Source: Spirochaetae bacterium HGW-Spirochaetae-3
GTDB taxonomy: Bacteria; Spirochaetota; Spirochaetia; Treponematales; UBA12059
Length of the DNA: 64,000 nt
Direction: 5' to 3'
Assembly: GCA_002839315.1 (NCBI GenBank)
Contig: PGXV01000006.1
Coordinates: 63,176 to 127,175, forward strand
Positions 33,856 to 40,788 of the stretch are shown in pieces (positions within the stretch are counted from its first letter, which is position 1; every line of letters starts with the position of its first letter). The notes beneath the pieces are model-generated. The model made no database searches. It had not been told where the DNA came from and saw only the letters and a program-made list of their open reading frames with translations. A program made the position numbers and the translations under genes.

Positions 33856-34677
33856 CTATGACGATCCGCCGACTCGGGGCGCGGCGCTTGTTAGGCTGTC
33901 GTTCGTCGTCATCGATTTCTTGTCGATGAGGATTAGTAGCGTCGAGGCGACTAAATAAAACACGGAGACGATAGTAATTAACCTGTAATCCTCGATCAGT
34001 ACTATCTGTAATAGCATGTTGAACAAGAAGTGCACCCAGACGGCTACCAGTAGGTTCTTGCTCTTATTATAGAAATAAGTAAGGAACACGGAGAAGCTAC
34101 AAATGCCGAGCATGAAAGAAAGGCTGTAGACGACTAGGTCGTAGCCGCTTAATCCCGATACCAACCATAGCGGGAAATGCCATGCTCCCCATAGGAGCCC
34201 TATGAGAATAGCCGAGACGAGCGGGCTGTGTTTTTTCTGAAGCGCGTTCAAGGCGTATCCGCGCCAGCCGAGCTCTTCTCCCGACGGGCCGGATGTGATG
34301 TTTATGAGTATGGCGGGGACGATATCGGACAATTTTATATAGCTCAGGCCCTTGACGGACTCGCCCCTCAAGAGGATGAAACAGAGGATCGAGAGCGCGA
34401 CGATCAGCGCCTGGATTACCGTCGGGATCATGAAGTCGGCTATCCCGACTCTCGGGAATTGCTTCTTTATAAAATCGGGGATCGACTCTTTCGTATGTCT
34501 AAGGAGCAACAGGACCACGAACGTCGACGACCACGCGCAGATATTCTTTAAGACGGTCAGGACGATCGGGGGCGCTTGCAGGAATACGGCTAGGCCCGTG
34601 ATTGAGAATAGGATCCAGAATAGCAGATACGTGAATAGTACGAACGGTCGAATCGAAGTAGCCTCTTTCTGTCCCAT
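33856..34677 (-). CDS. CPBP-family intramembrane glutamic endopeptidase
   Basis: A 273-residue membrane protein with about eight hydrophobic segments. The CPBP (Abi/Rce1-like) signature is complete: GPSGEELGWRGYALNAL (Glu-Glu-x3-Arg), then GLLWGAWHFPLWL (His) and a later HFLFNMLLQ (His-x3-Asn). Such proteases act in prenyl-protein processing, bacteriocin immunity or maturation of peptides in other systems. The start is supported by AAAGGATCGT before the ATG. First gene of a two-gene unit with the quinone oxidoreductase. Substrate unknown. Confidence 0.83.
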   Translation of the reverse strand: MGQKEATSIRPFVLFTYLLFWILFSITGLAVFLQAPPIVLTVLKNICAWSSTFVVLLLLRHTKESIPDFIKKQFPRVGIADFMIPTVIQALIVALSILCFILLRGESVKGLSYIKLSDIVPAILINITSGPSGEELGWRGYALNALQKKHSPLVSAILIGLLWGAWHFPLWLVSGLSGYDLVVYSLSFMLGICSFSVFLTYFYNKSKNLLVAVWVHFLFNMLLQIVLIEDYRLITIVSVFYLVASTLLILIDKKSMTTNDSLTSAAPRVGGSS

Positions 34678-34865
34678 ACGATCCTTTCCCTGATACGTAT
34701 GCCTTGGAACACGCGTCGTCGAATCGCCGCGGCCTCGTATCGATGCGCGTAGCGCGCCGCCTAACTATACTCCATGCCCCCTCGTTTGCACGATACGAGT
34801 AGCGCTCCTCCGCGCGAGCCGGTTCCGATGGCTTCGATACCCGCTGTTCCACGCGCCAAGGCCCG
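34678..34865. other. Gap without recognisable features
   Basis: Upstream of the CPBP gene there is a small hairpin (GCGCG-TAG-CGCGC near 34745) and no credible gene or promoter. It is the first part of a gene-free stretch of about 1.15 kb that ends at 35834. Confidence 0.5.
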
Positions 34866-35100
34866 ACGCCCCGTGACCCTTGCCCCTGCACGGCCCCGCA
34901 TGCACTAACTAGTACCGATGATGATGCTATCGTATCTTACCGCACCAAAGCCACGACACAACGCCCCTTAACCCTTGTTCCTAACAAGCCCCGCATGCAC
35001 GCGGAGGAGGGTGTCATAAGAAAATCGACCTTCGCGCAGCGAAGGCCATTTTCGTATGACAGGCCCCTCCCCGAACCCCTCCCGGGGCGTCGTGTCGTGG
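34866..35100. repeat. Structured repeat element with nested inverted repeats
   Basis: A 40-bp motif (ACGCCCC...CCCGCATGCAC) occurs at 34866-34905 and, with 9 differences, at 34961-35000. Overlapping the second copy, CCACGACACAACGCCCC (34951-34967) pairs with GGGGCGTCGTGTCGTGG (35084-35100) with one mismatch. Between them lie CTTGTT-CCT-AACAAG (34974-34988) and a long hairpin with ends TGTCATA (35012-35018) and TATGACA (35055-35061). Nested symmetry suggests a small mobile element (MITE-like) or a folded RNA. No frame in it looks coding. Confidence 0.65.
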
Positions 35101-35371
35101 ATAACCCTTGACATCCCCCCCGTAAGCCCTACACTTACCCCAATGGCCGTCGTCCGGGCCCTTCCCGGGCGGCCGCTCATTTCAACATCGGCGATCCCCG
35201 CGACGTCACCACCGTAGTGCAGCGAACTCGAGATGCCCGGAGGTTCCAGTGGCGTACGCGACGGCGACGATTTGACTAGACTCGCGGGTTCCCCGCGTCC
35301 GTATGCTTCCCCCGTATCCGAATCCATCGCCGCCGCTTCCCCCGCGCGAGCCCCTTGGCAGAAGCACCCTG
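35101..35371. other. Gap between structured element and minisatellite
   Basis: Apart from a promoter-like pair at 35108-35135 and a GC-rich dyad near 35154-35168 (CCGGG/CCCGG), nothing recognisable. Long open frames cross it, but they lack start signals and resemble no protein. Confidence 0.45.
35108..35135 (+). promoter_or_regulatory. Candidate promoter reading into the minisatellite
   Basis: TTGACA (35108-35113, perfect) and TACACT (35130-35135) are 16 bp apart. If used, it would transcribe the hairpin minisatellite as a leader of about 690 nt ahead of the gene at 35835. Confidence 0.45.
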
Positions 35372-35770
35372 CCGCCGTACTGCTGAGATCCGCCCCCGAA
35401 CCGAAGAGCGTTGCCCCCGTACTGCGGGGGCACGCCCTCGAACCGCGGAGCGTTGCCCCCGTACTGCGAGGGCACGCCCCCGAACCGAAGAGCCTTGCCC
35501 CCGTACTGCGAGGGCACGCCCCCGAACCGAAGAGCGTTGCCCCCGAACCGAAGAGCGTTGCCCCCGTACTGCGGGGGCACGCCCCCGAACCGCGGAGCAT
35601 TGCCCCCGAACCGAAGAGCATTGCCCCCGTACTGCGGGGGCACGCCCCCGAACCGAAGAGCATTGCCCCCGAACCGAAGAGCATTGCCCCCGAACCGAAG
35701 AGCGTTGCCCCCGAACCGAAGAGCATTGCCCCCGAACCGCGGGGGCACGCCCCCGAACCGCGGAGCGTTA
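35372..35770. repeat. 21-bp minisatellite of two alternating unit types (about 19 units)
   Basis: Tandem units of exactly 21 bp. Type A reads CCCCGAACCGAAGAGCGTTG (variants with GCGGAG or GCATTG); type B reads CCCCGTACTGCGGGGGCACG (variants with GCGAGG). Type B units contain the hairpin CCCCCG-TACTG-CGGGGG. A and B alternate irregularly; the right part is mainly A. Because 21 is a multiple of 3, every frame stays open on both strands, giving LFGSGAM- or PNRRALP-like repeats; no frame has a convincing ribosome site, so I treat it as non-coding. Confidence 0.85.
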
Positions 35771-35834
35771 GCCTATGAGCCCGATCGTCGATCAGCCGTC
35801 GTTGACGGTAAGCATAAAACGTAGGAGGTGGGGA

Positions 35835-36533
35835 ATGACCACGTCATCCATCGCATTGTTCCTTCAGGAATCGCGGACGTTCGTCGAGAACGCGCTTAGC
35901 CTGCCGGAGCTCGCTTCGGTATTGGCCGAGTACGGCTACACGCGGGAGAAGCTGCGGGAGCTGCTAGCGCTGATCGTCGAGGCGGAAGCGCTGGCTCGGA
36001 ATAAGGCCGTCGAGTACGGCGAGAAGTACGAGGCTACCGCCAAGCTGTCGGCGGCATGGGACGAGGCGAACGTCCTGTACCAGAAGGCGCTCAAGCTGAC
36101 CAGGGTGGCGTTGCGCGACGATCCCAAGGGCTCGGAAGCGCTCGGGCTCGGCGGGCCGCGCAAGCAGAGCATCTCGGGCTGGTACGAACAGGCCGGCGAC
36201 TTCTACGCCAACCTGCTCGGCGACCCCGCCTACGTGCTGAGCCTCGAGCGTTTCGGCTATACGCTCAAGCGCCTGCAGGAGGAGAAGCTCGTCGTCGACG
36301 GGGTGATGGGCGCGCGCGACGACAGGGCGACCGAATCCCATCAGGCCAAGGCGTCTACCGCGGCTCGCGACAGGAAGCTCGACGCGCTGGACCTCGGCGT
36401 GTCCGACCTTCGCGCCGTCTGCGAGGTGGCCTTCTACGATACGCCCGAGGAGCTGTCGAAGCTCGGCCCGATGGCCCCGCTACGCAGGCACCGCGTCCCA
36501 GCCAGGAAGAAGCCGGTCGCCGCCACGGCTTGA
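35835..36533 (+). CDS. Conserved helical protein of unknown function
   Basis: A 232-residue soluble protein. The ATG at 35835 lies 6 nt after AGGAGG; a longer frame lacks this signal. It is almost entirely helical, with SIALFLQESRTFVENALSL, YTREKLRELLALIVEAEALAR and SISGWYEQAGDFYANLLGDP, ending in a basic tail (LRRHRVPARKKPV). No family is recognised. The segment QAKASTAARDRK followed by DLRA recurs in a broken copy at 40358-40572, so the gene has at least one paralogue. It is followed by a terminator and preceded by the minisatellite. The role is unknown; a DNA- or coat-associated accessory protein is possible. Confidence 0.75.
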   Translation: MTTSSIALFLQESRTFVENALSLPELASVLAEYGYTREKLRELLALIVEAEALARNKAVEYGEKYEATAKLSAAWDEANVLYQKALKLTRVALRDDPKGSEALGLGGPRKQSISGWYEQAGDFYANLLGDPAYVLSLERFGYTLKRLQEEKLVVDGVMGARDDRATESHQAKASTAARDRKLDALDLGVSDLRAVCEVAFYDTPEELSKLGPMAPLRRHRVPARKKPVAATA

Positions 36534-36556
36534 TCGGGTAGCCGGCGCATGAGCGA

Positions 36557-36591
36557 CGCGGGACGGCCGTATTCGGCTATCCCGCGTTTCG
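36557..36591 (+). terminator. Terminator of the unknown helical protein gene
   Basis: CGCGGGA pairs with TCCCGCG (with an inner GGCCG/CGGCT stem and TATT loop), followed by TTTCGTTTT. It lies 23 bp after the stop codon. Confidence 0.75.
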
Positions 36592-36623
36592 TTTTCATGG
36601 GGCCGTCACCGGGGGAGGGTGCG

Positions 36624-36674
36624 ATGAGAATGATATGGATGCATCGTAGTCGCCGTATGCGCTCCGTGCCTTGA
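36624..36674 (+). CDS. 16-residue Met/Arg-rich mini-ORF before a terminator
   Basis: GGGGGAGG precedes an ATG at 36624. The 16 codons encode four Met and five Arg (RMIWMHRSRRMRSVP after the first Met), and the stop TGA overlaps the start of a terminator-like hairpin (36673-36709). The layout resembles a leader peptide with an attenuator, but it could be chance. The next gene begins at 36952 and has its own promoter. Confidence 0.3.
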   Translation: MRMIWMHRSRRMRSVP

Positions 36675-36709
36675 GCTCCGGCCCCGCGAGGCCGGCTCGG
36701 CTATTTTTT
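36673..36709 (+). terminator. Terminator-like hairpin with T-tract
   Basis: CCGGCC (36678-36683) and GGCCGG (36690-36695), extended by GAG/CTC, are followed 8 bp later by TTTTTT (36704-36709). Backs up the terminator at 36557 or ends the mini-ORF transcript. Confidence 0.6.
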
Positions 36710-36888
36710 CCATGCCTTTAATGCTCATCATGGGTACCGCGTCATCAAGCGTAAGCATTAAAGCAGTATTACGAAAACATGATTACGTTAATTAACTACT
36801 GCTTTACACAACGACGACTATTAAGGCGGCACGACACTATAAGGGCCTTCGGGCGATCTTGAAATGCTATCTATCAAGAAAATATCTA

Positions 36889-36915
36889 GTGACAACCATT
36901 CAGCTATGATATAAT
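36889..36915 (+). promoter_or_regulatory. Extended -10 promoter of the envelope cassette
   Basis: TGATATAAT gives an extended -10 with a perfect TATAAT (36910-36915). GTGACA (36889-36894) lies 15 bp upstream. The surrounding 36720-36951 is markedly A/T-rich and otherwise empty. Confidence 0.65.
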
Positions 36916-36951
36916 CTATGAATAGAAATATTTATTAATAGTGGAGAAACA

Positions 36952-37641
36952 ATGCATAAAATGAGACTGCGAGTCTTGGAAATCTTCGCCTCTCTTTTTT
37001 TCACCTTCTTATCTTTAAACCCGGCCTACGGTCATGATTTTAATGTGGAGCTCAGTCTAGGTACGGGGATATGGGGCGGGCCTTGGGCCCAGGCCGTCAA
37101 CGATGCCAACCTTCCCTTAGGGCTTGATACTAAGGGCCTTATCATACCGACGCTATCCGCGGCGACTGTCTGGAAAGGCCCTCCGCTATTCGGCCCCGTC
37201 AGGTTCAATGCCGCCGCCGGACTAGGCCTCTGGTCAGGATCCTTAGCCGGATACCAGGATGGCGAGCTTCAGCGGGCCCAATCCATTCTCGCCTTTGCGC
37301 TCGAGGCCCAACCCAGGCTTACGGCGGAGTTCCCTATAAACCAAGGGCATTTCATAGCCGAGCTCGGCCTTGGATTCGGTATAGCGCTCGGCCCCGTGCT
37401 TTCTATCGATGCTTTCCCGGGCTTTATGAGCGTAGCGAAGACGTCGCCGGACTTCTTCCGCCGCTTTTTCGGTACAGCCGGGATAGGCGTAGGGTTTCGG
37501 GCTAACGGTCGCTTTTCCTATATGATGCGCGCCGAGGCCGGGATCGCGGACTTTGGCGCGGCGCCAGGAGATGGACCTACCTGGATTGGCCGCTTTCAGG
37601 CCTCAATATCGTACGCCTTGCCTGGAAAGGACAGCCTGTGA
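36952..37641 (+). CDS. Predicted outer-membrane beta-barrel protein
   Basis: A 229-residue exported protein. A signal peptide of about 28 residues (VLEIFASLFFTFLSLNPAYG) ends at a small-residue site. The mature part alternates hydrophobic and polar residues with many glycines and aromatics (VELSLGTGIWGGPW, FNAAAGLGLWSGSLAG, FIAELGLGFGIALG, RFQASISYALPG), as in an eight-strand barrel or porin-like protein. GGAG precedes the ATG. The stop overlaps the protease start by 4 bp (GTGA), so it is coupled to that gene. No specific family recognised. Base composition is less GC-rich than in the metabolic genes. Confidence 0.6.
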   Translation: MHKMRLRVLEIFASLFFTFLSLNPAYGHDFNVELSLGTGIWGGPWAQAVNDANLPLGLDTKGLIIPTLSAATVWKGPPLFGPVRFNAAAGLGLWSGSLAGYQDGELQRAQSILAFALEAQPRLTAEFPINQGHFIAELGLGFGIALGPVLSIDAFPGFMSVAKTSPDFFRRFFGTAGIGVGFRANGRFSYMMRAEAGIADFGAAPGDGPTWIGRFQASISYALPGKDSL

Positions 37642-39392
37642 AACGGTTTAACGCTAGTCTAGGAAAAGCTTGGCTGGCTCATTGCGGGCTCTTGCTCTCC
37701 ACGGCCCTGAGCCTGTCCGCGTGCGCCCCCTTGTTTTCCGGTATCCCCGCGGATCCTGACGCCGTCCTTATCATGCCGGTGTCCGGCACGGGCCTCTTTA
37801 ACTATGAAATAGAAGTCTCTTCCATATCGCGCGACGTATACTTCATATTCAGCGCTTCCGCCGACAAGGATACCTACGCCGTGCCCTCGGCTACGGCGCT
37901 TTCCGTAGACGGCGAGACTTTGCCGGCTCCGTCGGCGATGAAGACCCCCGCCGTATTCGGGGAGAGCGCAGACAAGGGCCAACGGATCGCAGACTTCAAC
38001 CGCAACCCTTGGAGCGCCCTCGGGATAGCTAAAGCGCCTTCGGTTCCTACGGCGAAGCTCTCGTCATCGAACCTTGGCGTCCCTCGAGCCTCGTATACGG
38101 AAGGCGACACAGGAACCCTTAAGGACGGCCCATCAAGCTGGGATTCCACCTGCCGATATGTATCTGATACGCCGATTGGCGTGGCCGCGGACGGCACGCC
38201 GCGGCGCCTGATCGTCTGGGTAGAGGACGATTCCTGGTCTTATGATCCCAGCAACCCTAAGCAGTACCTAGTCACACAAGAGATGGTTAATTGGTTGGCG
38301 GGTAAGTTCCTGGCCTCAGGGGCGGATAATGACGTATACGATTGGCTTACGGCCATCCTCGGCCCCGAATGGGGCGCTACGCCCTATTCGAACCTGATCG
38401 ACTTTGACGGAGATATCCATATCGTGCTCGCGGATATAGAAGACGACGACGAACCTAACGGCGGGATCGTAGGATATTTCTGGTCGCTGAACAATTTTAC
38501 GAACGCCTACCTGGCCGGCACCCCGTACGCGAACCTTTCAAACGAACGTATTATGTTCGTCCTTGATTCCGTCATGTTCGCTAATCCGGTCGGCGGCGGC
38601 GATGATGCCGTATGGTCTACGGCGGACGACTGGGCTCTTGAAGTCTATTCCACCTTGGCCCACGAGTTTCAGCACATGATCTCCTTTTACCAGCGATCCA
38701 TAGTCCGCGACTCGGACGGGGCGGACGTCTGGATAGATGAGCTCTGCTCCATGCTGGCGGAGGATCTCCTGGCCGAGCGCATGGGCGTGCCCGGTCCGCG
38801 TGGCGTCGATCCCTCTGATGGTAGCGCGGGGCCTTCTGACAATACCGAGGGACGCATGCCCCTGTTCAATCGGTATTCCTATTTTCCCCTCGCCGTTACC
38901 TCGTCGTACGACGTCTATGATTATTCGACTACCTACGCCTTCGGAGCCTGGCTGGCGAGGAATTATGGGGGTGCGTCCCTCTTGCGGAGCCTGGTTCATA
39001 CCAGTGCTTCGGACGAGTCGATCGTAGAAACCGCCGCGTCCGCCGGAGGGGCGCAGCCCGGCGACCTTGATTCCCTTATCGCGCGCTGGGCGGCGTCGGT
39101 CCTATACTCAGACCGCGAGGATATGCCCAGCGGTTACCGCTATAATTCCGGCGGCTGGTTTAGTTCCACACTGGACGGCAATAGCTATAGGCTCGGCTCC
39201 ATCGACGCCTTCCGGTACCGCCGCTATGGCACGGCCGAGCTTGGCCCCTTCGTATTTACGGCTAACGGTCCCGCCGGCCAGGGCTCGGCCTCCTCGAACG
39301 TACTGTTCCAGGCCGCCCATGGCTTTACGGGCAAGCGATCCTTTGAAATAAACCTACCTGAGGGCGTACGCATGTATGCGGTGCTTAAGTAA
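37638..39392 (+). CDS. Lipoprotein zinc metalloprotease, M30/hyicolysin-like
   Basis: A 584-residue protein starting at GTG. A lipoprotein signal ends in LSLSACAPL (Cys near residue 29). The catalytic region, about residues 335-385, has STLAHEFQHMISFYQ (HExxH zinc site) followed by DVWIDELCSMLAEDLL, whose Glu is the likely third ligand, as in peptidase family M30. Upstream residues VWVEDDSW and the C-terminal YAFGAWLARNYG also resemble that family. It should be anchored to a membrane and cut extracellular or periplasmic proteins. Encoded between a barrel protein and a small lipoprotein, suggesting a surface cassette. Confidence 0.8.
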   Translation: MKRFNASLGKAWLAHCGLLLSTALSLSACAPLFSGIPADPDAVLIMPVSGTGLFNYEIEVSSISRDVYFIFSASADKDTYAVPSATALSVDGETLPAPSAMKTPAVFGESADKGQRIADFNRNPWSALGIAKAPSVPTAKLSSSNLGVPRASYTEGDTGTLKDGPSSWDSTCRYVSDTPIGVAADGTPRRLIVWVEDDSWSYDPSNPKQYLVTQEMVNWLAGKFLASGADNDVYDWLTAILGPEWGATPYSNLIDFDGDIHIVLADIEDDDEPNGGIVGYFWSLNNFTNAYLAGTPYANLSNERIMFVLDSVMFANPVGGGDDAVWSTADDWALEVYSTLAHEFQHMISFYQRSIVRDSDGADVWIDELCSMLAEDLLAERMGVPGPRGVDPSDGSAGPSDNTEGRMPLFNRYSYFPLAVTSSYDVYDYSTTYAFGAWLARNYGGASLLRSLVHTSASDESIVETAASAGGAQPGDLDSLIARWAASVLYSDREDMPSGYRYNSGGWFSSTLDGNSYRLGSIDAFRYRRYGTAELGPFVFTANGPAGQGSASSNVLFQAAHGFTGKRSFEINLPEGVRMYAVLK

Positions 39393-39441
39393 GGATGGAG
39401 CCCCGCCCTGGCGGGGAGAAAAGCATAAAAGGGGGCTATGA

Positions 39442-39963
39442 ATGAATAAGAATCGAAGAATGGGCGTCTTGATCCTGGCTTTGCTCGCTTTTGCGGCCGT
39501 ATCAAGCTCGTGCGAACTGTTCGGCGCCGACGGACCTACCTACCTCGGCGTCGATTGGGAAGGGGGCACGCTGACCTATGATTGGGACTTGCCTTACCCG
39601 TTTAACGACTCAACGAGTTGGGATGCGCAGACCTACTATGAAATCGAGCCGAGCACCTACTATTTCCAGTACGATCTACCCACTTATAGTTTTTCATCAA
39701 CATGGTATTCCCTTACCATCGAGGCTGAAGCCGGTAGTTTCCCCTTCCAAGAAGGCGCGGAAACGGCCTTTGCCCTCTTGCTCATGAGCACGGGCCCAGA
39801 GCTGTACTCTGGCAACCAGGTCGCAGCGGCAAAAAATATTGAACCCGATGGATCCTGGACCGCGACGGCGAGCATAGGTGGCAAAACGGCTACTCTTAGC
39901 CATATAGTCGACGATGATAAAGTCTATGCAATAAGCCATTCTATGAACTCCAAGACTAAGTAA
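39442..39963 (+). CDS. Small lipoprotein of unknown function
   Basis: A 173-residue protein with an export signal, MGVLILALLAFAAVSSSCELF, whose lipobox Cys is near residue 28. The mature part is acidic and rich in Tyr, Ser, Thr and Trp (LTYDWDLPYPFNDSTSWD, YYEIEPSTYYFQYDLPTY), predicted beta-structure, possibly an Ig-like or small barrel domain. It lies 49 bp after the protease, probably same transcript. No family recognised. Ends before a perfect dyad at 40064. Confidence 0.6.
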   Translation: MNKNRRMGVLILALLAFAAVSSSCELFGADGPTYLGVDWEGGTLTYDWDLPYPFNDSTSWDAQTYYEIEPSTYYFQYDLPTYSFSSTWYSLTIEAEAGSFPFQEGAETAFALLLMSTGPELYSGNQVAAAKNIEPDGSWTATASIGGKTATLSHIVDDDKVYAISHSMNSKTK

Positions 39964-40063
39964 GTATAAGGGGTTTAGCCTAGCTATATAACCAGCTTAG
40001 GGCGGAGTTACGCCGGGCTCTTATGTGGTTGGTTAGCCTCACTAGTAAATGTGGGCTCTGTAT

Positions 40064-40095
40064 AGCAAACCCGGATCAGGCGATCCGGGTTTGCT
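40064..40095. terminator. Perfect 14-bp dyad after the lipoprotein gene
   Basis: AGCAAACCCGGATC and GATCCGGGTTTGCT pair perfectly around AGGC. It has no long U-tract, but the ends (AGCAAA/TTTGCT) could serve termination on either strand. Confidence 0.6.
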
Positions 40096-40113
40096 AGTGA
40101 ACACGAAAGTAAT

Positions 40114-40296
40114 ATGGAAACAAGTCCGCTCAGAGTTAGGGCTGTACTGAGGCGGAAAGGATATTCTATCAGGAGCGATCGAGGCAACTTCCACCTGAAA
40201 TACGAAAGAAAGCGTTGGCTATGCTATTGGCGGTCGATGCTTCTACGGCTGAAGATGATTCCGGGATTACGCCATCTACTACACTCGAGCATCTAA
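40114..40296 (+). CDS. 60-residue basic ORF, possibly a HicA-like relic
   Basis: The frame encodes LRVRAVLRRKGYSIRSDRGN then FHLKYERKRW, faintly like the HicA toxin pattern (hydrophobic helix, GY, R-x-x-G-x-x-H). A normal HicA would keep the H in a GSHH motif; here it is GNFH. The C-terminus changes character and may be frameshifted. There is no adjacent hicB. The alternative is a chance frame in a degraded accessory stretch. Confidence 0.25.
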   Translation: METSPLRVRAVLRRKGYSIRSDRGNFHLKYERKRWLCYWRSMLLRLKMIPGLRHLLHSSI

Positions 40297-40357
40297 AAGG
40301 CTCAATGTAAGGATGGTATTCAGTGCTTTCGAATGAATCCGGATTGAGACGTTCCGG

Positions 40358-40572
40358 ATGCAGTCGGCCGAGGCCAACCAGGCCAAGGCTTCTACCGCCG
40401 CGCGCGACCGCAAGATCGGAGAGCTCGACTCCTGGGTGCTCGCGACCTGCGCGCCGCCTGCGGGCCGCTGCGGGCGGAGGGCATGCAGATCACGCGGGTG
40501 CTCGGCGAGAACGTGGCGCGGCTCCTCAAGACGAAGGCGGGCGCTTCAGACTATCGTGTGGCGAATGGCTGA
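40358..40572 (+). pseudogene. Broken paralogue fragment of the 35.8-kb helical protein
   Basis: Frame one encodes EANQAKASTAARDRKIGELD, matching SHQAKASTAARDRKLDALD of the protein at 35835. Around 40430-40440 the frame must shift to continue with ARDLRAACGPLRAEG, aligning with SDLRAVCEVAF. Only the C-terminal part is present and there is no ribosome site. The last codons overlap a transposase remnant on the other strand, so the copy seems to be truncated by an insertion. Confidence 0.6.
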
Positions 40573-40715
40573 AGATCAAGGCCGCCCAAGTGAAATGGAA
40601 TCGCGTTCTTGGACCGTTTCCTGTTCCGGAAGCCGCGAGCGATTTCCTTGATACGTTGAATGCGTGCATTCTTGGCTTCCGGCATGCCGTTGTTTACCGT
40701 ATGGCGTAGACTCGC
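40551..40715 (-). mobile_element. C-terminal remnant of an ISL3-like transposase
   Basis: On the minus strand the frame reads VNNGMPEAKNARIQRIKEI, then ARGFRNRKRSKNAIPFHLGG and LDLQP. The E-x-x-N...IK...RGFRN...GGLDL pattern matches the end of ISL3-type transposases (new-strand helix after the catalytic Glu). No upstream transposase sequence or inverted repeats remain. It marks an old insertion in this degraded stretch. Confidence 0.5.
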
Positions 40716-40788
40716 CGGAGACGAGCTCGAGACGCGGCCCTGTACGACCGCGACGAAGGCGCCGCCGTCGTACAGGGCCGAGCCGCTT

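Noticed and set aside
33880-33900. GTTAGGC and, on the other strand, CCTAACAAGCG resembling an integron attC site
   Set aside because: It lies inside the CPBP protease gene, has no matching partner core site at cassette distance and there is no integrase in the window.
34968-35824. Overlapping open frames on both strands in the minisatellite (LFGSGAM or PNRRALP repeats)
   Set aside because: A 21-bp unit without stops keeps every frame open. No frame has convincing start signals, and their ends outside the repeat look non-coding.
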